A stretch of 64,000 bases of DNA. Origin: Saturnia japonica (taxonomy: Eukaryota; Arthropoda; Insecta; Lepidoptera; Saturniidae). The position numbers and the translations under genes were made by a program. This document shows, in pieces, positions 1-10,853 of the stretch (position 1 is the stretch's first letter; every line of letters begins with the position of its first letter). The notes under the pieces are model-generated. The model saw only the letters and a program-made list of their open reading frames with translations. It did no database searches and was not told where the DNA came from. The stretch lies in contig CM065324.1 of assembly GCA_033032175.1 (NCBI GenBank), forward strand, positions 1-64,000. The letters are read 5' to 3'.

Positions 1-43
1 CCCCGAAGTCCATAAACAGGAAGTTAGTAATCAGATCAATAAA

Positions 44-640
44 ATGCTCGAACAACAGATAATAAAACCCTCCACTTCCCCGTGGTCATCCCCAATTTGG
101 GTGATTCCTAAGAAGAGAGATGCTTCCGGACAAAAGAAATGGCGGATAGTTATAGACTACCGCAAATTAAATGATATAACCATCGGAGAAACATACCCAA
201 TGCCTCAAATTAACGAAATACTTGATCAACTAGGACAAAGTAAATATTTCTCAACACTGGACCTTGCATCAGGATTCCCCCAGATAAAAATGTCTCCGTC
301 CGACGCAGTCAAAACCGCTTTTAGTGTTCCCCAAGGGCACTTCGAATTCGATAGAATGCCCTTCAGACTTAAAAATGCCCCATCAACCTTTCAAAGATTG
401 ATGAATACGGTACTCTCAGGCTTACAGGGCGTACATTGTTTCGTCTATCTAGATGATATAGTAATTTATTCAACGGGTTTATCTTCACATATCGAAAAAC
501 TGACAAAAGTGTTTGTAAAACTTCGTAATTTCAACCTTAAACTCCAACCAGAAAAGTGTGAGTTTCTACGCAAAGAAGTAGCATACCTCGGACACATCAT
601 AAGTGACCAGGGTGTGAAACCAAATCCTGAAAAAATTTAA
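44..640 (+). pseudogene. pol: E1 pol: reverse transcriptase domain
   Basis: The reading frame covers the central part of a gypsy-type reverse transcriptase. Visible blocks are PKKRDASGQKKWRIVIDYRKLN, FSTLDLASGFPQI with the first catalytic Asp, MPFRLKNAPSTFQRLMN, and the catalytic FVYLDDIVIYS box. The frame starts inside the gene because the window does. It is lost at 640 next to a run of A residues. The same protein continues in another frame (KAVSEFPVPKCPKEVKSFLG, 642-760), which points to a single-base insertion. The enzyme would copy element RNA to DNA in virus-like particles; this copy cannot make it. Confidence 0.88.
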
Positions 641-1987
641 GGCAGTAAGCGAATTTCCTGTACCAAAATGTCCCAAAGAAGTAAAATCCTTCCTTGGTCT
701 AGCATCCTATTATAGAAGATTCATATCAAATTTCTCCAAAAGTGTAAAGCCATTAACCTCTCTCTTGAAGAAAGACGTTCCTTTCGTTTGGGCGAATTCA
801 CAACAGTTGGCGTTTGAACAACTGAAGGAAAAACTAATTACCGCACCAATTTTAGCATACCCTGACTTTAGTAAACCATTTGTCCTAACATGTGACGCCT
901 CCAATTTTGCCATATCGGCTATACTATCTCAGGGTTCACCCTGGGTTCGATTTCAATCGGTAAAGATAGGCCCATCGCATATGCATCTCGGACATTAAAC
1001 AAAGTCGAGGGCAATTATAGCGTCACAGAAAAAGAGTGCCTCGCAATAATTTTCGGCGCTAAAACATTCCGACCCTATCTCTTCGGTCATCGTTTTACTA
1101 TAGTGACCGATCATAAACCCTTAAACTGGCTGTTTAACTGTAAAGATCCCGGTTCCAGGCTCGTTAGATGGCGCCTGAAACTAGAAGAATATGATTATAG
1201 TATTCAATATAAGAAGGGAAAACTAAATTGTAACGCAGATGCGATTTCCCGAATTCCCATTGATAATGCTATTAATATAAATCCTGTCCATGAAGATCCG
1301 GATACTGTTCCTCAAAATCAACACGACGAATTACCTTTAACAGAAAACCAAAGTATAGATCCATTAGAATGTTTAAACGACGATGATTCCTATACAAAAT
1401 GCCTAAAGAATCTTAGTAGTAAAGAATTTAAATCAAACACAAACATTCACGAACATAGTAACAGCATATTAACCTGTAAAAGTAAAATTATTGTAATCCC
1501 GACATCCATAGACATGGATGAGTCAAACCACTTCATAAATGACATATTAGGTAATTTAACAGATAGTAGTGAGATAATTAATCAAGAAAGAATTCTACAT
1601 TCGTATTTAAAATTTGAACATGACAACAAAACCTACTACTTTTTATTCACTAAAGTTCATCATTTTGACAAAGCCTATTACGAAGACATTTATAAGAGCC
1701 TTAAATGTCTAAGAAATGACCTAATAATAAACTATCCAGAAGAAATTAATATAGCTATAACAGATTTTAAAAATCCTTTTGATCAATACCAACTTATTAA
1801 AATCTGTAATATATTATTATATCTTTTCAATAACACAAAAATTTCTGTAAATATTTATAAAAACACTTTGATTTACCCTACACCGTCGGAAATTATAAAA
1901 ATTCTAAGAGGAAATCACGATCTACCTATAGCCGGTCATTTAGGCTCAGTCCGAATGTTCAGGAAAGATTCTATTGGAAAAATATGA
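641..1987 (+). pseudogene. pol: E1 pol: RT connection, RNase H and start of integrase
   Basis: Positions 641-940 encode the RT thumb and RNase H start (FLGLASYYRRFISNFSKSVK, then DFSKPFVLTCDASNFAISAI). A frameshift near 930-950 moves the rest into the frame that opens at 1103, with TDHKPLNWLF and GKLNCNADAISR of gypsy RNase H. The long tether that follows (about 1250-1880) is poorly conserved. It ends in a degraded integrase zinc-finger start containing GHLG near 1935. The next frame begins at 1984 with a 4-base overlap, so there is a further frameshift at that point. Confidence 0.85.
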
Positions 1988-2920
1988 GAAGTGACGTTGA
2001 ACAATATGTAAAGAAATGTGGATTATGTCAAACCAATAAAGCCTTAAGGAAAACCAACCGGGCCCCGATGCAAATCACAAGCACTTCCACACAACCTTTT
2101 GAACGCATTGCCCTGGATATCGTAGGACCATTACCAGAATCTGGTAATGCCAAACTCAAATACATACTTACTCTGCAGGACGATCTAACAAAATTCTCAG
2201 TTGGCTATCCTATATCCAACGCAACTGCTGAGGAAAGTTGTGAATGCCTCGTTCATTTTATTTCACTCTTCGGAATCTCAAAATTTATTTTGACTGACCA
2301 AGGCACTAATTTCACGGCAGATCTGTTCAAACAAACTTGCAATTTCCTTAAGGAAGATAAAACAACTTTGGTCCACTCCTTACCACCCCCAAACTCAAGT
2401 TGCTTTGGAAAGGAGCCACTCAACTCTTAAGGAGTATTTAAAATCGTTTGTTGACGAAAACCAAACAAATTGGCCCCGTTATGTTTACACAGCAATGTAT
2501 TCATACAATACGAGTACTCATAGTACAACCAACTTTACTCCCTATGAATTAATATATGGCCATAAAGCATTCATTCCTAATTCTATGTATGAAAATGCCC
2601 CTGATGTTACATATCATGATTATATTCGTATTCTACAACACAGATTAAATTATTCCCGGCAAAAGGTTACAGAGAATATTCTAAAATGTAAAGGTATCTC
2701 ATAACAATATTATGATCAAAAAACTAAACCGAAGAAATATAAAGTAGGTGATTTTGTCTTTATTAAAAACCATTTAAGACTAAGAAAAGCTCTATCCCCG
2801 GTTTGGAAGGGACCATACCGAGTGGTCAAAATCCACGGCAACAACACACTCTCCGTCCTGATCAACAGGCGACATGCTCGTCACCAGTATGACGAGATCA
2901 AGTTAGCCGAGACCACTTAG
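1984..2920 (+). pseudogene. pol: E1 pol: integrase with GPY/F end
   Basis: The zinc-finger Cys pair is seen as CGLCQTNKA near 2011-2040. The catalytic core follows with ALDIVGPLPESG (first Asp) and LTDQGTNFTADLF (second Asp). A frameshift near 2400 separates these from ERSHSTLKEYLKS, which holds the catalytic Glu, at 2405-2450. A stop codon (TAA) lies at 2702. After it comes VGDFVFIKN and WKGPYRVVKI (about 2742-2835), the GPY/F module of chromodomain-less gypsy integrases, ending at the stop near 2918. The three catalytic residues survive but lie in different frames, so the gene is broken. Confidence 0.87.
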
Positions 2921-3015
2921 GGTGTAAGAAAAATCGACATTCTTTCACCGTGACATCAGAAGCCGCTTATCTAGGCAATATTATCAAATAATCCAATTCT
3001 ATATTTTATTTCAGA

Positions 3016-4236
3016 ATGGCCATGAGTCTTTACGTTGTCCAATCAGCCCTCATCGAAACAATTTCGAGGAGTCCCGGTATTTATTTTGATCCAATAAGAC
3101 ATGAAGAATGTCATAATATTTTAGAACCTCTTACGTCTCGGTATACTGATATAGTTAAAGATTATAATTCCATATCGCATTTACTACCCGTACTATCAAA
3201 AAGATCCGCATGGATATCCGGCATCGGTACTATTTTTAAACATGTTATTGGTACTCTGGATGAAGACGATGCACTTAGATATGACAACGCTATTCAAATT
3301 CTAAATAGTAACAATAAGAAATTAGCCAACTTACTGAAATATAACACGTTAATTACCAGTACCGCGTTAAAGAGCTTCAATGAAACCATATCTATTATAA
3401 ATTTAAATGAAGCACGTTTGAATAACGCTGTCGAAAATTTAAGTTCTAATTTAAGAAACCTAAGTTTAGCGTCTAATAAGTTAATTAGAATGTCAAATTT
3501 TAATCAATTGTGTAACAGTTTATCTTCCGCTTTGTTAACTTTGTCGTTTAAAATGGAAGATTTGCAGAATGCAATTATGTTTACTAAAAGCCATGTTCTT
3601 CACCCATCTGTACTTACACCTAAGGAATTCTATTATGAATTATTGAATAATATTAGATACTTACCCAGATCGCTGGAACTTCCTGTAAACTTAGATTTAG
3701 AAAAAAATCATGTTATTATAGATATAAGTGAATTAAGTACCCACTATGCAAGTAAACGAATAATATTTGCTTGCAAAATCCCGCTGGTAACTCATAAAAT
3801 TTATGATGTGTATAAAACCATCCCTATACCATTACCACACGATATTGAAAAACCAGTTTCGTATTCATTAATTATCCCTACTTCTAACTATGTAAGTATT
3901 AGTAAAGATAAATCTTATTATTGTTATATGGATAGCTTAAAAATGTGTAAAGTAATTCCAAATAGTATTTATATTTGTAAAACTGTAACAGAATACCCTG
4001 TGAATACAAACCCCACCTGTGAAACAGAACTGATGTTAAAAGTATTAGACTCCTTACCGGATCAATGTAATCCTAAATTTATTAATGGTGACATCGACAT
4101 ATGGCATAGGCTTAACAATAACTCTTGCACTTTCCTCTACTCTTACCTCGGCCAACGCAAGAATACAGAGATCACGCCATCTGTGGTTTCTAATAAGAAA
4201 CAATTCAAATCTTTGTGCCGCGGGTGGTGGCGCTAG
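3016..4236 (+). pseudogene. env: E1 env-like gene, N-terminal and middle part
   Basis: This frame resembles the errantivirus envelope protein, which is related to the baculovirus F fusion protein. A basic KRSAW site near residue 67, followed by a glycine-containing hydrophobic stretch (ISGIGTIFKHVIGTL), looks like a furin-type cleavage site and fusion peptide. The rest is an extracellular region with scattered Cys residues. The sequence tttatttcag just before the start codon looks like a splice acceptor, as expected for the spliced env mRNA of this group. The frame is lost near 4236, and about 300 bases that follow look rearranged, so no full product is possible. Confidence 0.75.
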
Positions 4237-4499
4237 TTATCGTGGGTATGAGAAGAAAAAAATACGTGTTCGCGAGCTGACTACTGAGCTCCGTAAAATA
4301 AATAAAAAAAAGGTCTCATCTATACTTTAATGGGGCTCCATTACCATCTCAGCCTAAGTGCTGTGATTGTGCTGTGAGGAACTATAAATCTACAACTGGA
4401 TACTGCAACTGCAACTTAATCAAAGGGATCGAGGCGACGTGTATCAAAGGCCAAGGTAAGTTTTATACATAACCTTTCCCGATACGTTTCTCCCACGTG

Positions 4500-5065
4500 C
4501 AAGTTGTCCAGAGTACAAATTCCATCAGAATAAATTCACTGGTAAAAGACTTCCGGTCTATCAGGACGATCGGTCAAGTCTCACCAATAACCACTTTCTG
4601 TACGTCCAATCAAAGGTATCCAAGTTAACAGTCGATTGTAATGCTAATATAACGGAATTCAAAATATCAGGCACAGGATTTTTAAACTTACCTTCTAATT
4701 GTACCGCCATATGCCGAAATACAGAACTATCCGGTAAATTTAATATTAACATTAATGTGAACCCTGTAAGATCCGATTTCAATATTATTACTGATGTTTG
4801 TTGTAATATTAAAAAACTAGACTTAACTAACATACCACCTATGAAAATTGTAGGAACAAACTTGGATAAGTTAAAGGATTTAGATATTGTTACTAATCAA
4901 ATTTTATCCTCAAAAGATAAACTATCAGAAGATCCAAATTACCTTTTAGAATACAATTCAACTTATCCAATTTTTACATATTGTACACTTGTATTGATTA
5001 TAGCTATAATTCTATTGATACTGTATAAGAAATTTTACCAAAACCTAACTTCCTTCAAAACCTGA
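4500..5065 (+). pseudogene. env: E1 env-like gene, C-terminal part with membrane anchor
   Basis: Env-like coding resumes near 4500 and the last open stretch is 4757-5065. It shows Cys-containing blocks (LPSNCTAICRN near 4690-4722) and one strongly hydrophobic segment near the end (CTLVLIIAIILLILYKKF, about 4983-5036), followed by a short basic tail. This is the expected transmembrane anchor and cytoplasmic tail of an errantivirus envelope protein. It is not in frame with the upstream part, so the gene is a remnant. Confidence 0.7.
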
Positions 5066-5184
5066 CGAACCACAGTCCCTGGCCCTGATGTTGAAGAAAC
5101 AACGGAAACTTCCGTTCCTCGTTTAAGAACATCACATTAAAACTTTGCACTTTACTGCAAAAGTTTTCTTTTACGCGGGGGGGC

Positions 5185-5398
5185 TGTTATACCCGAAGTA
5201 TGTACCCTAAAGTGCCAACCTTTCTCTAGTATCACAAAACCAAATCTTCCTTAGACCATTCCCAGTATTTAGCGTCAGCACTTCGCCCAGCCCTCTCACG
5301 ATCCCGTAGCTCATCCTCAGTTCCATCTCAGACCCAGTCCGTGACACTCACAGTCCGTTTTAATTATAATATTAATTTTAATTCAGTGTCAAACAATT
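5185..5398 (+). repeat. E1 3' LTR
   Basis: The LTR begins with TGTTATACCCG straight after the purine-rich tract acgcgggggggc. Its right end is placed near 5398, before an AT-rich run (tatatatata), and is uncertain by several bases. No second copy is in the window, so the limits could not be checked by comparison. Confidence 0.6.
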
Positions 5399-5450
5399 AA
5401 TATATATATATCTATCTTAAAATAATTCTTTTTTTTTTTTAAAGGGATTT

Positions 5451-6205
5451 TTAAAGTCCCTTATAACAGTTCGCCGCGGGTGGTGCTTTCTTCTTTATGG
5501 GCAGCCTGAACTTGGCGCCGCCCATATAGTGATCCGCCGGCCTCTGGGCGTCGGCACACAAGGCACAGTGTACCTTTTTATCTACACACTGCAGTGCCTT
5601 GTGGCCTGGCCCCCCGCACCGCAAGCATATGGCTCCTTTATCTATCGCCGACTGACAAACGGGCCGAGTATGGCCCAAGTCCAGGCACCTATAGCACCGT
5701 AGCGGTCCTCCCTCCAGTAGGCGGACGCGAGCCGAACTCCAGCCCACGAGGAAACGATCTTCTTCCAACAACGTTTTGGCGGCAGTGACTAGGAGAGATA
5801 GGTGGATCGCTCCATTGCCACTCTCGTAGGGGCGTATCTCGCCCGCCCTAATGAGGGATAACTCGCACCCGCCTTTCGCGCCGCCACCGCGACGACCTCT
5901 GCCCCCGTCACCGTCTCATCCGGCCCAACGATCCGCATGTTGGCCCTCTTCACTGGTAGGGCCACTGTGGCCACACCCGCCAACGCCACCTGCAGTTTTT
6001 GAGCCAACCCGCCTGCCAGCTCCGGCCCGCGGGCGCCCGGAATTTCTATAATACGAGACCCCTTGGCCGCAAGGCGAAAGACAGGTTCTCTATTTCCAAT
6101 TCTTCAACTGCAGCCCGACTTACCTCCATGAGGGCTGCCTTATAGGTCACTGCCCTCTCCACCACCTCAGGCCGCAGTGTAACAATTACCGCGGCTGATC
6201 GTGGC
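5451..6205 (-). pseudogene. Second-family R1 gag fragment (family B, copy 1) fused to a truncated RT
   Basis: This stretch encodes gag of an R1-type element, with AAVIVTLRPEVVERAVTYKAAL at the start and the zinc knuckles CYRCLDLGHTRPVC, CLRCGGPGHKALQC and CALC near the end. It is split over at least two frames. It is closely similar to 12425-12909 (family B, copy 2) but clearly different from the gag of the host element (8097-10016). Its first 150 bases are in the same frame as the truncated RT upstream, so the join makes a readable chimeric ORF (6046-6495). An A run follows immediately after a short unique tail. Confidence 0.8.
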
Positions 6206-6206
6206 A

Positions 6207-8097
6207 TCGAGGGAAGCTTTCTCTCCAGTTTACCCGGGAAAGTGACGGTCCTCTGAGTTAAGTAGTCCTCGATGATGCGGCGGAGGTAAGGGGGCACTCC
6301 ATGGTACCGGAGCTCCTCTCGTATGCTGCTCCAGGGCAGGTTGTTAAACGAGTTGGCGATGTCCAAGGATACCGCCAGCACCACTTCGTCCTGGGAGATC
6401 GCTTCCTCCGCCAGACTCTTCACGTGCGTGATCGCATATATTATGGAGCGCCCTTGGCGTAAACCAAACTGGTTGTCAGCCAGGCCCGGCCCCACCTACG
6501 TCAAGTGGTGGACGAGGCAGTCTGCAATTACTCTCTCCATGAGTTTGCCCACCTCGTCCAGCACTACGATGGGGCGGAATGCGGACGGCGTGTCTGCCGG
6601 GCACCCCTTTTTCTTGAGCAGGACCAGCCGGCCAGTTTTCCAGTAAAGCGGTAATCGGCCCTGCTCAAAACACGCTTTGAAGGGTCTCATCAATCGGGAC
6701 TCGAGGACATCATGAGCCAGGACCCATGCACGGCCTGGTATGCCGTCCGGTCCTGGGGCGGTGTTCTTCGACTGAAGCCGTCGCACCGCCCAGCTCAGCT
6801 CTTCCCAGGTCACATCAGGTACTTCGTCCTCCTCTCCTGCGTTGGTCGCTGAAGGCGTAGTAATTGACGGAAGGGTGTGTTTTCTCACCAATGGGAACAG
6901 AGCGTCCAACATTCGCTCGAGGAATCTAGGCTGGAGACTCTGGGTTACCGAGGGGACCCATAAGCGAAGTTTGCCCCTCACTAAGCAATAAAGGCGCCCC
7001 CACGGGTCCCGACTGAGGGTCTCCAAGAGTTCCTTGCGAGCCAAGGCTTTCGTCCTGACTATAGCGTCTTTGAGTGCTTTAATGGCCGCTCTGTACCCTC
7101 CGTACAACTATGCCTCAAGAGCGGACGTGTCCTGCTGTCGGCTTCGGCGCCGCCTGTATCTGGTGTACCGGCGTCTCGCCGAATCGCAAGCATCGCGCAG
7201 CTGCGATATCTCGGCACTCCACCAGTACACCTGACGTTTGGTGGGTATTCGCCTTGCACGAGGCATAGCCGCATGATAGGCACACGTCATCGCGATGCGA
7301 AGCCGTTCTACCTCCTGCGCCACATTGGCAGGCCTGCTAGAAGTCCCATCGAGACTCCAGGCCTGACCAATAACTGCTTCTCTGAATGCCTCAACATCGA
7401 GGCGTTTTAGTGACCAACGCGGACCGCCCTCCCTCGAGGTTTCCGGAACCGGATTGTCCGAGGTTTGGGCTGAGACATCGAACCGGATATACCGATGGTC
7501 CGACAACGTCTCTACTCCTTCAAGGACTCTCCAGTACCGAACACGGCGCGCTATGGTAAGGCTAGCGAACGATAGGTCCACTATGGGCTTACCCTGCCGT
7601 CGCACGCACGTGTGAACCGAACCCTTGTTGAGAACGGGTAGGCCGGTCCTTAGGGCCCACTCTTCTAGCTCCTCGCCCCTGGCATCCGTGAACGGGGAAC
7701 CCCAAGCCGTAGATATAGCATTGAAGTCCCCGAGCACTAGCACGGGACGAGGGTGACTACGGGTGACGACGTTACCCAGTTCCGCCAATAAGGCCTGAAA
7801 GTTGGCGAGGTTCCAACCGGGGGGTGCATACACCCCCACAATCATTGTGTCGCCGAGATTCACCGCTACGCTTCCACGACCCTTTATGACGACGACAAAG
7901 GGCGGGGAGTCAACGACTGCCCTAGTTGTCAGGGCCACTAAACCGTTAAGGTCTCCCACCCAGTTATCCCCGTGCGGGATGTAATAAGGTTCAGCGATCA
8001 CGGCGACATGAATGGACCACTGCGCCATGCTCTGAACCAGTAGGTCTTGAGCCCTGGCGCAGTGATTTATGTTCGCCTGCAAGACATGGAGTTCCAT
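6207..8097 (-). pseudogene. R1-clade ORF2: endonuclease and truncated reverse transcriptase
   Basis: The start at 8097 is chosen because its ATG overlaps the ORF1 stop codon as TAATG and because the conserved endonuclease start (MELHVLQANINHCARAQDLL) follows at once. Endonuclease motifs are AVIAEPYYIP, LVLGDFNAISTAWGSP and LSDHRYIRFD. In-frame TAG codons occur at 7108-7110 and 6496-6498. RT blocks present are TAPGPDGIPGRAW, SAFRPIVVLDEVGKLMERV, NQFGLRQGRSI and SLDIANSFNNLPW with the first catalytic Asp. The protein then breaks off shortly after YLTQRTVTFPGK. The block normally carrying the YADD catalytic pair is absent, so no active RT is possible. Confidence 0.88.
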
Positions 8098-10016
8098 TAT
8101 TGTTGACACTCCATATCTGCTTCTGAAGCGACCGGTGGCAACTTTTTTGTTGGCCAACGAGTGCGTTTTTCGCGGGAGATCACCTTTCCATTTGCCCCGC
8201 TTCCTTCTTCTGGGGGATGACGCCGAGCATCCCCCACTACCGGCCTCCCGTTCTCCGCACATATGGTGCAATATGGTACAGCGGTGTACCCGGCAGCCTT
8301 ATGTACCGGCTGGCTGCAGCGCAGGCAAAGGCTACTGCGGTCGACTCCCTCGGTGCACTTTACAGATACGTGTCCAGTCTTTAGGCACCGGAAACACATT
8401 TGGGGTCTAGGTTGCAGGACCTTTAACTGCACTGATACCCAGTCCACCAGGATTCTCCGTCCATCGCCAAGTTTTTTGGCAACTGTTACCGGGCATGACA
8501 CGACGGCTGTCCCTAGCCCGGTAAACCCAGGACGTATGCCTTTGCACTTTATCTGCTTAACAAGGCAGTCCCCGATCTGAGCTACTGCAGCAAGGACCTC
8601 CTCTAGTTTGACAGAGTCATCCAAGCCAGAGATGCGCACCTCTGCGCTTTTTGTTGTCCTGGTGACTCTAACTTCGCTGGCCCCAAAGGATGACCTTAGC
8701 TGCTCGGCTAGGGCATCCGCCTTATTGTCACTTGTGGAGCCAGGGACTTGTATCAAGCATGCTCCGGCGGCCGTTCTCTTTATATCGACGCCTGTAATGT
8801 CCAGACTGGTCATGCTAATCTTGGACCTAGTATGTTTTAGGACGTCCCTATATGTGAGTCCCTTCTCTACTGCCTCCGACAGTAGCGTTAATGCTACTGC
8901 TGAGGATTTAGGTGGGCGAAGATGAGGGACGGTTCGTTTTCGTCCTGCATTCTTTGCTTTCGCCCGTCTTTTGCTCCCTTTCTTTATGACGGTAACCCAT
9001 TCGCCGTCCTGTTGGGCTGCCGTGGAATTCGCGATTGGAGCAGGCAAAGATACGCCCTCCCTTAGCTTCTCTTTCCCAACCACCTTTTTAGGCCCCTGTT
9101 TCCCGGTGGACTTTTGGGAAGTAGAAGCCTGAATTTCAGCAGGTCGCTTAGCAGTCTGGTTCGCTGTGGCAGCTTTACGATCGGCGGCAAGCGGGGGTCT
9201 TCGGATTGGTGGTTGAGGAAGTAACCGCTCCTCAATTTCAGCGTTTTGAGCATCCATCATAGTTCCCACCTAAAGCATGACGGCTCGGACAATCTCATCG
9301 ATACTCGGTGTCGTCGTGGATGTCGTCGGCGTTTCCATTCTCGGCTCTTGCTCTTGGACATTCGACAAAGGTGGAAATTCTTCTACTCTGAGCCTATGGC
9401 CTCGTGTCTCTTGTTGGGATGGTGAGGTTTTAGAAGGAGCATCCGCAGGCTTAAGAAGCAACTTAATCTCCGCCAACTCCTTTTTAAGGGCTGCTATCTC
9501 GCCTCTTAAGATCTTCGTTTCCTCAGTGCTTTTCCGGGAAACGAAAGCAGTTGTTGCCTCCGTTATAGACTCAACAGCATCTTTAAGAACCTTAACACTG
9601 GATCCTTTTAAGCCCTTGGTGAGACGCGAGACTCGGAATACTGCCGAAACCGAACTTCTTATTTGCTTCTCGAGGGCTTCCGCATATAACTTGCTCGCTG
9701 GTTTTCGCGTGACCCAAGAGTCCGTTGCTATCTTGGCCGGCTCCTCAATTTCTACTTCTGAATCGACCTATGCCTGGATATCCTTTGAGGCCTTCTGGTA
9801 TTTCTTCACCTCCAACGTCGTAAGCCTGGTAATGGATCAGCCTCTACTTCGTCTCGCAGTTTGCGGTACTTTTGGATCTGGTTCGGCTTCGCTCGATCTA
9901 GAGCCATAATCTTTCGGTGAAGCAGTTCGTTCCTTCCGCTTACCTCCACTTAATATAGGTGAGGGCTCCCTAATACCACCACTGGTGCACATAAACACCA
10001 CATCATCAGTTGCCAT
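8097..10016 (-). pseudogene. R1-clade ORF1 (gag-like protein)
   Basis: One reading frame runs from the ATG at 10016 (MATDDVVFMCTSGG) to the TAA at 8097-8099, about 640 codons. It is broken by three in-frame stops: a TGA about 60 codons in, a TAG about 24 codons later, and a TAG at 9270-9272. The middle is lysine-rich and partly coiled-coil-like (ILRGEIAALKKELAEIKLLL). The C-terminal third carries the knuckles CFRCLKTGHVSVKC and CLRCSQPVHKAAGY (degraded) plus CTIC. In this clade ORF1 packages element RNA and targets it to the nucleus. Apart from the stops the frame is intact, so decay is by point mutation. Confidence 0.85.
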
Positions 10017-10104
10017 ATCGTTTGCTATATCTTAAGTCCATGTTCTTGCGTTGGTCGTATAATTGTTATCCGTTGTCAAATTTGTGCCCCCTCAGAGAAC
10101 GGGG

Positions 10105-10151
10105 GGCTGCCCGGGCATAGCCCGGGAAGGGATTATCCGGTAATACCGGTA
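10105..10151 (-). other. Two small perfect hairpins in the R1 element 5' UTR
   Basis: CCCGGGCATAGCCCGGG forms a 7-bp stem with a 3-base loop. Some 15 bases further on, CCGGTAATACCGG forms a 6-bp stem around one base. Both lie in the leader upstream of the ORF1 ATG. They may affect RNA folding or internal promoter use; no function is shown. Confidence 0.5.
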
Positions 10152-10739
10152 CCCTCCTGGGGTAATACTTTGTCGAAATTTCACATGTTCCATCATCATC
10201 AACTAACGGAGATTGCAGTGCGTCTGCCGGAAATGGTATAACAGAACCAGAATCGCCAGCTGCTATCTGAAGCTAGGCCCTTGGGATTAAACGATGTCCT
10301 CTTCGGTCCTAGCCCAGTACTGGGTGCGCTGCTCACATACCACACCCAGGAGTGTTTATCGGCTCTCCAGCCTAGATCCATAGTGTTCAGCGAGACAGGA
10401 TCTCCTCGAGAAGGATTTGGCTCTTCACCACGCACTGCGGTCTTGAGGTGGCAGGCTAAGGCTCTCTCCAGAAGGAAAGTGCTGTATTGCACCTGTGGGT
10501 CCACCCCCTGCAGATCAGAGATACAAGTACCTCATCACGCCTGCTCAACTCCAACCTTTTTAAGCTATTGCATAGCTTCTATCGCGGGCCTTGAACGTGG
10601 AGACCGAATCCAGATATTCCGTAACGAAAATAACCTAACACCCCCCACTCCGACCGGCACAGCGGTGATACTTTGACTTGGGTCTCGCGATAGGCTCGAC
10701 GGGAACACGGAGTCCTCTCACCGCTAGATGGCGTTGTAA

Positions 10740-10815
10740 AATATGTTTGATAAAAGAACGACATACATAGAGTTGTAAAACCTACATAATTTTATTTGTT
10801 CATTATAAGTTATAA

Positions 10816-10853
<38 letters not shown>

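Larger units (their letters stand above)
1..5400 (+). mobile_element. Errantivirus-like Ty3/gypsy LTR retrotransposon E1, 5' part outside the window
   Basis: The order seen is reverse transcriptase, RNase H, integrase with a GPY/F-type end, an env-like gene, a purine-rich tract (5173-5184) and an LTR from 5185. This is the order of insect errantiviruses (gypsy, TED and 17.6 type). The 5' LTR, gag and protease lie before the window. Several frameshifts break pol and env, so this copy is dead. Its LTR is not obviously shared with E2 (13121-26161), so it is a different family of the same type. The class is well supported; the exact clade is an inference. Confidence 0.88.
5430..10730 (-). mobile_element. 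R1-clade (SART/TRAS-like) non-LTR retrotransposon, chimeric at its 3' end
   Basis: On the minus strand the order is 5' UTR, ORF1 gag with Cys-His knuckles (10016-8097), ORF2 with an apurinic-like endonuclease and the first half of the reverse transcriptase (8097 to about 6207), then a gag fragment of a different R1-type family (about 6205-5451), and an A run (T on the plus strand, 5430-5440). The last RT motifs, the C-terminal zinc finger and the normal 3' UTR are missing. The 5' end is not exactly located; I place it near 10730. No clear target-site duplication was found. Confidence 0.8.
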
